From Derxia gummosa DSM 723 (GTDB lineage Bacteria; Pseudomonadota; Gammaproteobacteria; Burkholderiales; Burkholderiaceae_E): a stretch of DNA of 64,000 bases. The first letter of the stretch is position 1; every line of letters starts with the position of its first letter. This document shows positions 40,939-49,418 of this stretch, in pieces. A program made the translations under genes and the position numbers. The DNA is taken from assembly GCF_000482785.1 (NCBI RefSeq), contig NZ_AXWS01000019.1, forward strand, positions 1-64,000, given 5' to 3'. Under the pieces are notes generated by a model. That model made no database searches and was not told where the DNA came from. It was given only the letters and a program-made list of their open reading frames with translations.

Positions 40939-41766
40939 ATGAGCACATCCAACAGCAAGCAGTTCCAGCAGCCCGGTTCCCTGCTCCGATCGCCCTGGGC
41001 AGTGAGCCTCTCGGTCTGGAAGGCCCTGCTGCTGCGCGAGGGCATGACCCGCCTGCTGTCCACCCAGACCGCCTGGTTCTGGTTCCTGTTCGAGCCGCTG
41101 GCCCACACGCTGTTCATGCTCGTGATGATGACCGTCGTGCGCTCGCGCACCGTGGGCGGCATCCACACCGGGGTGTGGCTGGTGGCCGGGCTGTACGGTT
41201 TCCTGATGTTCAAGCGCATCGCGATGCAGGCCGCCGGCGCCATCGGCAGCAATGTCCAGCTCTTCGCTTTTCGCCAGATCATGCCGATCGACTTCGTGAT
41301 AGCGCGTGCGGCGCTGGAGGCGGTGCTGCTCACGCTGGTGTTCAGCCTGATGCTGCTGCTCGGCGAGCTGCTCGGCATCCCGGCGCTGCCGGACGATCCG
41401 CTGGCGGTGCTGGCGGCGGTCTGCGCCAACTGGCTGCTCGCGCTCGGCTTCGGCCTGGTGGTGTCGGTGGCGAGCGAGCTGATCCTCGGCTTCCGCCGCG
41501 TGCTCGGCTTCCTGATGATTCCGCTGTACTTCTCGTCGGGGCTGATCATGCAGCTCAAGACGCTGCCCTATCCCTGGCCCGACCTGCTGCTCACCAATCC
41601 GGTGGCCCAGTCGCTCGAACTCATCCGCCACGGTTTTTCTCCGCTGTACCACGCGGCGCCCGGTGTCAGCCTCGGCTATGTGTATGCCTGGGCGCTCGGG
41701 CTGATGTTTCTCGGGCTGCTGCTCCAGCGGCGTTTCCTGCAAAAACTCCGGATCCGGCGCCAATGA
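40939..41766 (+). CDS. kpsM: capsular polysaccharide ABC transporter permease (KpsM/BexB)
   Basis: A 275-aa ABC-2 type membrane protein with about six helices. The N-terminus has SVWKALLLREGMTRLLSTQT and WFWFLFEPLAHTLFMLVM, close to KpsM/BexB, and the middle has LFMFKR-like GFLMFKRIAMQA and YFSSGLIMQL. It forms the inner-membrane channel for a lipid-linked capsule chain. The stop overlaps kpsT in ATGA. It is the first gene of a long + strand run of closely spaced or overlapping genes. Confidence 0.93.
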   Translation: MSTSNSKQFQQPGSLLRSPWAVSLSVWKALLLREGMTRLLSTQTAWFWFLFEPLAHTLFMLVMMTVVRSRTVGGIHTGVWLVAGLYGFLMFKRIAMQAAGAIGSNVQLFAFRQIMPIDFVIARAALEAVLLTLVFSLMLLLGELLGIPALPDDPLAVLAAVCANWLLALGFGLVVSVASELILGFRRVLGFLMIPLYFSSGLIMQLKTLPYPWPDLLLTNPVAQSLELIRHGFSPLYHAAPGVSLGYVYAWALGLMFLGLLLQRRFLQKLRIRRQ

Positions 41767-42434
41767 TCGAGCTGCAAGGGATTGCAGTGCGGCTGCGCCT
41801 GCATGGCCGGTCGCACCAGGTGTTCGACGGGCTCGACCTGCGCATTCCGCCGCGCGTCTCGGTCGGGGTGGTGGGCGCGCCGGGCAGCGGCAGGAGCACC
41901 TTCATCCGCCTGCTTGCCGGCGTGGTCCGGCCCGAGCACGGCCGCGTGCTGCGCAGTTGCCGCGTGTCCTGGCCGCTCGGGCGTGCAAGCGGTTTCAACG
42001 CCTTGCTCAGCGGCCGCGTGAATGCCCGCTTCATGTGCCGGCTCGAAGGCTTCGACGAAGACCTCGCCGAACGGCTCGACTGGATGCGCGACTTCGGCGA
42101 GCTGGGCGACTGGTTCGACCAGCCCTACGGCGTCTGGCCGATGGCGGTGCGCCAGCGCTTCCAGCTCGCGCTCGCGCTGGCCTTCGAGTTCGACGTCTAT
42201 CTGTCGGACGGTATCCATGCGCTCGGCAAGGGCGCGTTTCGCGCGCGGGCGACGACCGCCATCCGCGAGATCGCGCGCCATCGCGCGCTCGTTCTCGCGA
42301 GCGACAACCTGCGTGCGCTGCGCGAGCTGTGCCAGGCCGGCATCTGGCTGCATGACGGTCAGGCCACCTGGTTCGACGACATCCACGACGCCCTCAGGGC
42401 GCATCACCACAGCCGCCGGCTGCATCTGCCATGA
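41763..42434 (+). CDS. kpsT: capsule ABC transporter ATP-binding homologue (KpsT/BexA) with degenerate catalytic motifs
   Basis: A 223-aa protein co-linear with BexA/KpsT, in the right genomic place. Family marks remain: VSWPLG, MCRLEGF, ALAFEFDVYL. The catalytic residues are changed: Walker A is GAPGSGRST (Arg for the ATP-binding Lys); the signature region reads WPMAVRQRF where BexA has YSSGMKARL; Walker B continues DG where the family has DE; and the switch region is LASDNL where SH is expected. By family knowledge such changes should abolish or strongly lower ATP hydrolysis. No frameshift is seen and ATGA overlaps on both sides are intact, so it is maintained as a gene. Confidence 0.88.
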   Translation: MIELQGIAVRLRLHGRSHQVFDGLDLRIPPRVSVGVVGAPGSGRSTFIRLLAGVVRPEHGRVLRSCRVSWPLGRASGFNALLSGRVNARFMCRLEGFDEDLAERLDWMRDFGELGDWFDQPYGVWPMAVRQRFQLALALAFEFDVYLSDGIHALGKGAFRARATTAIREIARHRALVLASDNLRALRELCQAGIWLHDGQATWFDDIHDALRAHHHSRRLHLP

Positions 42435-43924
42435 CCCACGACGTGCTTCCCGACACCCCGCCGGCTCCGCTTGCCACGGCCGACGCGCGCACGCCCGAGG
42501 AGCGCCGCGCCGCGCTGCGGGCCTTGCGCGTGCGCCGCGCCGCCGCCAAGGCGCGCGGCGCCAAGGCGACCGCCCTGCGCCTGGCCGCCGAGGCCCGCCG
42601 TGCCGAGGCCGACGCCGCCCGGGCAGAGCGGGACGCGGCCGCGCTCAGCCCGGGCGACGATGCCGCGCCGCCCGCCGTCCCACGGCCCGCCCGCGCGCCG
42701 CGCCGCCCGCCGCTCGACGACCGCCGGCGCGACTCCGATGACGACAGTCTCGCGCCCGACGCCACCGGCGACGACCAACTCGACGACGAACCCACGGTGC
42801 TGCCGCGCCTGCGCGCCGCGCGGCGCCAGCGCGGCTGGCGCGACTACCCGGCCTTCGTCATCGCCTTCGTCGCGAGCGTGCTGGCCATCGCCTACTGGGG
42901 CTTCGTCGCCTCGCCGCGCTACGTGTCCGAGGCGCATGTGGTCATCCAGCAGGCCGACATGCCGGGCGGTGGCGGCGCAGTCGACTTCTCCAGCCTGCTC
43001 GGCGGCATCGGCGGCAGCGGCGACCGGCCCAACCAGCTGCTGCTGCGCGACCACCTCATGTCGGTCGATATGCTCGACAAGCTGGAGCAGCGCCTGCATT
43101 TGCGCGCCCACTACGCCGACAAGTCGCGCGACTTCGTTTCGCGCATGTTCCGCGAGGACGCGCCGATCGAGTGGTTCCACGACTACTTCCAGTCGCGCGT
43201 CACGGTCGAGTACGACGAGTACACCGGCCTGCTGCTGATCCGCACCCAGGCCTATACGCCCGAGATGGCGACCGCCATCACCACCGAGCTGGTCGACGAG
43301 GGCGAGCGCTACATGAACCTCGTCGGCCACCGGCTGGCCGAGGTGCAGGTGCGCTTCCTCGAAAGCCAGGTCGGCGACATGCGCGACCGCGCGCTCACCG
43401 CGCGCCAGAAGCTGCTCGCGTTCCAGAACGAGCACGGCATGGCCGCGCCCGAGACCACGGCCGAGAACATCGTCGGCATCGTCAACAAGCTCGACGGCCA
43501 GCTGTCCGACCTCGCGACGCGGCGCAACGCGCTGCTCGGCTATCTGGTGCCGACCAGCCCGGCCGTGGTCGATCTCGACCTCCAGATCGCCGCGACGCGC
43601 AAACAGCTGGAGCAGGAGAAGGCGCGTCTTGCCGCGCCCGAGGGCAAGCCGCTCAACCAGACGGTCGAGGAATACCAGCGGCTGGAGATGTCGGCCCAGT
43701 TCGACCAGGACGTCTACAAGACCGCGCTGAGCGCACTCGAACAGGGCCGCATCCAGGCCGCGCGCACGCTCAAGAAGGTGTCGGTGCTCCAGGCGCCGAC
43801 GGTGCCGCAGTACTCGATGGAGCCGCGCCGGCTCTACAACATCGCCGCGTTCACGCTCGCGGCCTTCCTGCTGGCGGCGGTCGTGCAGCTGCTGATCGCC
43901 GTGATTTCCGAGCACCGAGACTGA
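42431..43924 (+). CDS. kpsE: capsule export inner-membrane protein (KpsE/BexC)
   Basis: A 497-aa polysaccharide co-polymerase/auxiliary protein. An Ala/Arg-rich cytoplasmic N-terminus (about residues 1-135) precedes TM1 (FVIAFVASVLAIAYWGFVAS). The periplasmic part has SPRYVSEAHVVIQQADMPGG and a long coiled coil including FLESQVGDMRDRALTARQKL, and TM2 is at the end (AAFTLAAFLLAAVVQLLIAV). The family bridges the KpsMT transporter and the outer-membrane KpsD. The N-terminal cytoplasmic domain is much longer than in E. coli KpsE and may be a start-site artefact, though the ATGA overlap with kpsT favours this start. Confidence 0.92.
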   Translation: MTHDVLPDTPPAPLATADARTPEERRAALRALRVRRAAAKARGAKATALRLAAEARRAEADAARAERDAAALSPGDDAAPPAVPRPARAPRRPPLDDRRRDSDDDSLAPDATGDDQLDDEPTVLPRLRAARRQRGWRDYPAFVIAFVASVLAIAYWGFVASPRYVSEAHVVIQQADMPGGGGAVDFSSLLGGIGGSGDRPNQLLLRDHLMSVDMLDKLEQRLHLRAHYADKSRDFVSRMFREDAPIEWFHDYFQSRVTVEYDEYTGLLLIRTQAYTPEMATAITTELVDEGERYMNLVGHRLAEVQVRFLESQVGDMRDRALTARQKLLAFQNEHGMAAPETTAENIVGIVNKLDGQLSDLATRRNALLGYLVPTSPAVVDLDLQIAATRKQLEQEKARLAAPEGKPLNQTVEEYQRLEMSAQFDQDVYKTALSALEQGRIQAARTLKKVSVLQAPTVPQYSMEPRRLYNIAAFTLAAFLLAAVVQLLIAVISEHRD

Positions 43925-43925
43925 G

Positions 43926-45734
43926 ATGAGAAGACTGTTTTCCCGTGGCCTGCTGGTCGCGCTGCTCGCGGCCGTCGCGCCGGCACAGGCCCAGATCGGT
44001 GCCCTCCTGCCGGGCTTCGGCCCGCAGCCCTCCGCCGGCACCGCCCAGGCCACGCCCCAGGCCGGCGGCACCCAGTCGGCCGCCCAGCCCCCGGCCCAGA
44101 CCGGCGTCGGCACCGCGCCCGCCGCGGCCGGCAGCTTCCCGGCCGCGACGCCGGTCCAGCCCGGCGTGCAGCCGGTGCCGTTCAACCCCGCGCCGGCCGG
44201 CTACGACTATTCGGCCAACCTCGCCAGCGACGTGTTCGGCGCCAACCTGTTCACCGGCTCCTTCGCGCGGCTGAGCGCGTCCAACTTCAACGCCGACTAC
44301 GCGATCGCCGTCGGCGACCAGGTGCAGGTGCGGCTGTGGGGCGCCTTCGAGTTCGACTCGCGCATCGCGGTGGACCCGCAGGGCAACATCTTTCTGCCGC
44401 ACGTGGGGCCGGTGCGCGTGCTCGGCGTGCGCAACCAGGACCTGCAACGCGTGGTCGAGCAGGCCGTCGCGCGGGTGTTCCGCGCCAATGTCAGCAGCTA
44501 CGCCAGCCTCGCCGTCGCGCAGCCGGTGCGCGTGTTCGTCGGCGGCTACGTCAACCGGCCCGGCCTCTACTCGGGCACCAGCCTCGACAGCGCGCTCAAC
44601 TACCTCGACCAGGCCGGCGGCATCGCGCTCGACCGCGGCTCCTTCCTCGACGTGCAGATCAAGCGCGGCGCCGCCGTGCGCGCCCGGCTCGACCTGTACG
44701 ACTTCCTGCTCGACGGCCGCATGCAGCCGGTGCAGCTCGCCGACGGCGACGTCATCTTCGTCGGCCCGCGCCGCAGCACGATCAAGGCGCTGGGCCTGGC
44801 CGAGAACACCAACCGCTTCGAGTTCGCCGGCCGCAGCCTGCCGATGGCCGAACTGGTGCGGCTCGCGCGACCCTTCGCCAGCGCCACCCATGTGCGCGTC
44901 ACGCGCAACACCGGCACCGTGCTCAAGACCGAGTACTACGCGCTCGACCAGAGCGCCGAGGTCTCGCTCGGCAACGGCGACGCGGTCGAGTTCACCGCCG
45001 ACAAGAAGCCCGGGATCATCACCGTGCGCGTCCAGGGCGAGCACGACAGCCTCCAGGAATACGTCCTGCCCTACGGCAGCCGGCTCGCCGACGTGATGAA
45101 GCAGATCCGCTTCTCCGAGCGCTCCGACCGCGACAACATCCAGCTCTTTCGCGCGAGCGTGAAGGACCGCCAGCGCCAGATGCTCGCCACCGCGCTGCAC
45201 GGGCTGGAGGCCAGCGTGCTCACCGCGCGCTCGGGCACCAGCGACGAAGCCACGCTGCGCAAGGAAGAGGCCGACCTCGTGCTGCAATGGGTCGATCGCG
45301 CGCGCAAGGTCGATCCGAGCGGCCAGGTCCTCATCGCCGAGAGCGCCCAGCGCGACGAGCTGCTGCTGGAGAACGGCGACATCATCAACGTGCCGGCGCG
45401 CGACGGCCTCGTGCTCGTGAGCGGCGACGTGCTGTTCCCGAACGCCATCGCCTACGACCGCAAGCTCGGCGTGCGCGACTACATCGCCGGCGCCGGCGGT
45501 TTCGTGCAGAACGCCGGTACCTCGCGCGTCGTGATCGCCCATGTGAACGGCAGCTTCAACGACCTCGGCAGCGCCGACGACTGGGGCTTCAAGGGCGGCG
45601 CCGACAGCGTGCGCCCCGGCGACCAGATCCTGGTGCTGCCCAAGATCGACGTGAAGTCGCGCCAGGTACTCAAGGACATGACCCAGATCCTCTACCAGAT
45701 CGCCATCGCCGCGCGCGTGGTGCTGAGTTTCTGA
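43926..45734 (+). CDS. kpsD: capsule export outer-membrane protein (KpsD/Wza superfamily)
   Basis: A 602-aa exported protein. The signal peptide MRRLFSRGLLVALLAAVAPAQAQ is followed by a Pro/Ala/Gln-rich spacer (to about residue 95). The polysaccharide export (PES) domain has YAIAVGDQVQVRLWGAF and DPQGNIFLPHVGPVRVLGV. SLBB-type domains contain FVGGYVNRPGLYSGTSLDSA and LVSGDVLFPNAIAYDRKLG. No lipobox is seen. It should form the outer-membrane capsule channel with KpsE. Confidence 0.92.
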   Translation: MRRLFSRGLLVALLAAVAPAQAQIGALLPGFGPQPSAGTAQATPQAGGTQSAAQPPAQTGVGTAPAAAGSFPAATPVQPGVQPVPFNPAPAGYDYSANLASDVFGANLFTGSFARLSASNFNADYAIAVGDQVQVRLWGAFEFDSRIAVDPQGNIFLPHVGPVRVLGVRNQDLQRVVEQAVARVFRANVSSYASLAVAQPVRVFVGGYVNRPGLYSGTSLDSALNYLDQAGGIALDRGSFLDVQIKRGAAVRARLDLYDFLLDGRMQPVQLADGDVIFVGPRRSTIKALGLAENTNRFEFAGRSLPMAELVRLARPFASATHVRVTRNTGTVLKTEYYALDQSAEVSLGNGDAVEFTADKKPGIITVRVQGEHDSLQEYVLPYGSRLADVMKQIRFSERSDRDNIQLFRASVKDRQRQMLATALHGLEASVLTARSGTSDEATLRKEEADLVLQWVDRARKVDPSGQVLIAESAQRDELLLENGDIINVPARDGLVLVSGDVLFPNAIAYDRKLGVRDYIAGAGGFVQNAGTSRVVIAHVNGSFNDLGSADDWGFKGGADSVRPGDQILVLPKIDVKSRQVLKDMTQILYQIAIAARVVLSF

Positions 45735-45747
45735 TCGGAGACGACAC

Positions 45748-46788
45748 TTGAAGATCCTGATGTACGGCGGCTGTCACGCCGGTGCCATGAAGCGGATCAT
45801 CGACCGCTACGCCCTGGGCGAGCACCAGGTCGACATGCTGGTCAACTTCGAGATGATCAACACGAAGGAGCCCTTCCCCTACGAACGGCTGCCGCAGTAC
45901 GACCTGCTCATCTTCAACCCCATCCTCAACCGCGGCGACTGGAACACGGTTCACCTCGAGGCCGAGTGCGACCGCGTGGGCCTGCGCTATCTCAAGTACC
46001 CGTGGCTGCAATGGGGCGGCTACTGGCCCGAACCGCGCACCCGCTACTGGGGCGAGAAGCGCAGCGAATGGGGCGTGCCGATGCTGCTGCCGCTGGGCGC
46101 CGAGCATGCGGCGCGCGGTGCGAAGGCCGGCTTCGATTCCTTCTACGAAGCGCTATACGAGCCGCGCAGCTTCGAGCGCGTGATGCCCGAGTGGGTCGAG
46201 GCGACGACGCGCCGGCTCAAGCAGATCGAGACTCAGGGCGCGGTCGATCTGCCCATCTCCGACTACGTGCTCGACAACTTCCGGCGCGAACAGCTTTTCC
46301 TCACGCCCAATCATCCGAACACGCCGCTGTACAAGTTCCTGTTCCGCGGCATCGAGCGTGCCTGCGGCCTCAAGCTCGACCCCGCCTTCTACGCGGTCGA
46401 CCGGCCGGTGCAGGAAGGCACGCGGCTGCCGGTGCTGCCGGGCGTCGCCGAGCTGCTCGGGCTCGGCTTTCGCAGCAGCGAATGGGCGCATCACAGCGTT
46501 GTCGGCGGCCAGTACTTCACGCTGCGCGAATGGGCGCACACGCATTACGAGGCACTGCCGACCGTGATCGCCACGGCCACCACCGATACCTGGCTCAAGA
46601 ACCAGCCCAGCATCGAGGGTGCGATTCGCATCCGGGCCAGGCGCAATTCCCGTCATCTGCTGGTGCAGGACGACAGCGCGAGCAGCCCGGGCTATGTCGC
46701 CGGCCGCCTGTTCGGCGCCGAGCTGCCCGCCGGCTGCCAGTATCTCTTCCGCCCGCACTGGACCTTCGACCGAGCCCAATTCCGATGA
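45748..46788 (+). CDS. WcbI-like polysaccharide biosynthesis enzyme
   Basis: A 346-aa protein that begins at TTG (GGAG at 45737-45740, spacing 7), because the conserved start KILMYGGCHAGAMKRI lies right after it. The Cys in GGCHAG and the NHPNTPLYKFLFRGI motif fit the WcbI family, known from the Burkholderia pseudomallei capsule as a coenzyme-A-binding protein proposed to be an acetyltransferase. It may acylate the capsule here. It overlaps the next gene (ATGA). Confidence 0.75.
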   Translation: MKILMYGGCHAGAMKRIIDRYALGEHQVDMLVNFEMINTKEPFPYERLPQYDLLIFNPILNRGDWNTVHLEAECDRVGLRYLKYPWLQWGGYWPEPRTRYWGEKRSEWGVPMLLPLGAEHAARGAKAGFDSFYEALYEPRSFERVMPEWVEATTRRLKQIETQGAVDLPISDYVLDNFRREQLFLTPNHPNTPLYKFLFRGIERACGLKLDPAFYAVDRPVQEGTRLPVLPGVAELLGLGFRSSEWAHHSVVGGQYFTLREWAHTHYEALPTVIATATTDTWLKNQPSIEGAIRIRARRNSRHLLVQDDSASSPGYVAGRLFGAELPAGCQYLFRPHWTFDRAQFR

Positions 46789-49418
46789 CCGACGTCGCCC
46801 GCCCTTCCTTTCTCCAGAACCTGTTCGGCAGGTCAGGCGCCAACAAGGATTCCGCCATGTCCGTCGATGCCGCCGCGCGCGACTTCAAGCTGTTCAGCAA
46901 TGCCGATCTCGTGCCGCGCGCCTGGTGGGTGAGCCCGCCGGCGGCCGAGGGCCAGCCCGCGCCCGAGCCGTCCAACGCCGGCTTCCGCGTGTTCAACCCG
47001 ACGCTCATCACCCAGGGTGACGGCTATGTCATGACCTACCGCGTCGTGCACGAGAGCCAGGAGATCCGCCGGCTCGCGTCCTGCCGCCTCACGCACGACT
47101 TCGAGATCGTGCCGGGCAGCCTGACGCCGCTGTCCGACTTCATCCGCTTCGTCGACGAGGAAAACCTCAACCAGCGCGCGCTCACCTGGCACGCCGACGC
47201 GCGCTATCTCAGGCTCGACGGCGCGCTCCATCTCATCTGGAACGACGGCGCCAACCGCCCGGCCAACCACCAGTTCATCGCGCGCATGGACGCGAGCGGC
47301 CTGCGCCCGGCCGAGCCGGCGCGCGAGATCGCCCGACTGCGCCGCGATCCGATCGAGAAGAACTGGATGCTGTTCAACGCCGAGGGCCGCACCTGGGCGG
47401 TGTACGGCATCTGCCCGCACGAGGTGCTGGCGGTCGAGCCCGACGGCGAGCGCAAGCTGAAGGCGAGCGAGGCCTGCGTCACGCACTGGCACAGCGGCTA
47501 CCAGAACCTGTTCGGCGAGCTGCGCGGCAGCGCCCAGCCGCTGCTGATCGACGGCCGCTTCCTGAGCATTGCCCACTCCAGCTACAAGACCCGCACCGGC
47601 CGGCGCTACCGCGCCTGCTTCTACGAGTTCTCGGCCAGCGCGCCGTTCGAGGTGCTGAGCGCCTCGGTCGAGCCCTTCGACCTGCCCAATCCCAAGGGCA
47701 CGACCTTCGACCTGCCGCGCCTGAACGTCGAGGTGGAGGAGGTCGTCTATCCCTGCGGCTTCGTGGTGTCGGGCGACGAGGTGGTGGTGTCCTACGGCAT
47801 CAACGACGAGGTCTGCGCGGTGGCGCGCACCTCGCTGCGCGCGGTGCGCGCCAGCCTGCGTCCGGTCCGGCGCGAGGGCGTGGCGCAGTTCGGCGTCGCG
47901 CTGCCCGCCGAACCCGAGGCGCTCACCGACGCGCCGGTGCCCGAACTGGCGCCGGCCGAGCGGGCGCTGCCGCTGTTCTGGTGGGACGCGGCCGACAAGG
48001 CCTTCGACGGCGCGCTCGGCAAGCGCAAGTTCGTCACCGGCAACTTCGGCGACATCGCGTCGATGGAGATCGTCCAGCGCATCAGCGGCGTGCGGCCCCG
48101 GCCGCCACGCGCGGGCGAGCGCAAGCTGGTGTCGATCGGCTCGGTGCTGCACACCGCGCGCGACGGCGACATCGTCTGGGGCACGGGCGTCAAGGGCACC
48201 AAGCAGAGCTTCGAGAAGAAGGTGCGCGAGCTGTCGGTGCATGCGGTGCGCGGCCCGCTCACGGTCGACTTCCTGCGCCGCAGCAACATCGACACCTCGC
48301 GCATCCGCGAGGTGTTCGATCCGGGCTGCCTGATCCCGGTGCTCTACAAGGACGAGATCGCCGCGATCCGCGCCGAACTCGCGGGCCAGTCGCGCGGCGT
48401 GCGCATCGTTCCGCACTACCGCGACGACCTGCTCATGCGCCGCGAGCACTTCGCCTGGGCCAACCGCTTCGTGTCGGTCGATGGCTCGCCGCTCGACATG
48501 ATCCGCGGGCTGCTCGGCGCCGATCTGGTCATCTCCAGCTCGCTGCACGGCGTGATCTTCGCCGAGGCGCTCGGCATCCCGGCCGTGTGGCTGGCGTCGG
48601 CGGGCGGCGAGGACGGCTTCAAGTTCCACGACTACTACTACGGGACGGGCCGCTACCACGTGAAGCCGGCCGCCACCCTCGACGAGGCACTGCGCACCGA
48701 GCCGCCGCAGCTGCCGAAGCTGCGTTTCGACGACTACCTCGCCACCTTCCCGAAGGACGAGGTCGAGGCGCTGGCGATCGGACCGCACGTCACGGCCGGC
48801 AACCTCCAGTTCAGCGCGCTCGACGACGACGCGCTCGGCGGCTACTTCCGCAGCGCCGGCTTCGACCGCCGCGACAGCAGCGGCCAGTGGATGACGGCGC
48901 CCGCCGCGCGGCTGGCCACCGAGGTCGCCAGCACGCGCGCCGGCGACACCATCGACGTGGCGCTCTCGCTGCATCCCTACAACCCGGCCGAGCTGCCGGT
49001 GCCGCAGCGCCTGCGCGTGCGCCTCAACGGCGCGGTCGTGGCCGAGATGAGCTGGCAGCCGGGTCTGCGCACGGCGGTCACGATCGGCCTGCCGGTGCCC
49101 GCGCGCGATGGCTCGACGCCGCTCGACTTCGCATTCGAGGCGCGCAGCGCCCGCTCGCCGCGCGCGCTCAAGCTCGGGCCGATCGGCACGCCGCTCGCGG
49201 TCTGCCTCGACAGCTTCAAGGTGTCGGTGCGCTCGCCGTTCGATCCGGCCATCGTGCCGGCGGCCAGCGCCGCCGCCGCGGCCGTGGTCGAGGACGGCGA
49301 TCCGGCCGGCGCCGACCCCGAGGTCGATGCCACCGGGCCGGTGGCCAGCGCCGCGCCCAAGGGCGGTGCCAAGTCCGCCGCCAAGCCTGCCGCCAAGTCC
49401 GGCGCGAAGGCCGCATGA
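46785..49418 (+). CDS. fusion: GH130-like beta-propeller plus polysaccharide pyruvyltransferase
   Basis: An 877-aa three-part protein. Residues about 25-360 resemble the five-bladed propeller of GH130-type glycosidases/phosphorylases (FRVFNPTLITQGDGYVMTYR, LHLIWNDGANRP, KNWMLFNAEGRTWAVYGI, VVVSYGINDEVC). Residues about 395-640 are a pyruvyltransferase domain (TGNFGDIASME; VISSSLHGVIFAEALGIPAV). Residues about 700-820 look like a beta-sandwich, followed by a Lys/Ala tail. Whether the propeller is catalytic is unknown. It probably puts pyruvate ketals on capsule sugars. A later ATG at 46857 is possible, but the ATGA overlap supports 46785. Confidence 0.8.
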   Translation: MTDVARPSFLQNLFGRSGANKDSAMSVDAAARDFKLFSNADLVPRAWWVSPPAAEGQPAPEPSNAGFRVFNPTLITQGDGYVMTYRVVHESQEIRRLASCRLTHDFEIVPGSLTPLSDFIRFVDEENLNQRALTWHADARYLRLDGALHLIWNDGANRPANHQFIARMDASGLRPAEPAREIARLRRDPIEKNWMLFNAEGRTWAVYGICPHEVLAVEPDGERKLKASEACVTHWHSGYQNLFGELRGSAQPLLIDGRFLSIAHSSYKTRTGRRYRACFYEFSASAPFEVLSASVEPFDLPNPKGTTFDLPRLNVEVEEVVYPCGFVVSGDEVVVSYGINDEVCAVARTSLRAVRASLRPVRREGVAQFGVALPAEPEALTDAPVPELAPAERALPLFWWDAADKAFDGALGKRKFVTGNFGDIASMEIVQRISGVRPRPPRAGERKLVSIGSVLHTARDGDIVWGTGVKGTKQSFEKKVRELSVHAVRGPLTVDFLRRSNIDTSRIREVFDPGCLIPVLYKDEIAAIRAELAGQSRGVRIVPHYRDDLLMRREHFAWANRFVSVDGSPLDMIRGLLGADLVISSSLHGVIFAEALGIPAVWLASAGGEDGFKFHDYYYGTGRYHVKPAATLDEALRTEPPQLPKLRFDDYLATFPKDEVEALAIGPHVTAGNLQFSALDDDALGGYFRSAGFDRRDSSGQWMTAPAARLATEVASTRAGDTIDVALSLHPYNPAELPVPQRLRVRLNGAVVAEMSWQPGLRTAVTIGLPVPARDGSTPLDFAFEARSARSPRALKLGPIGTPLAVCLDSFKVSVRSPFDPAIVPAASAAAAAVVEDGDPAGADPEVDATGPVASAAPKGGAKSAAKPAAKSGAKAA

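Noticed and set aside
46785-49418. Splitting this long frame into two genes (propeller and pyruvyltransferase)
   Set aside because: The frame is continuous with no stop, no ribosome-binding site and no family-like start between the domains.
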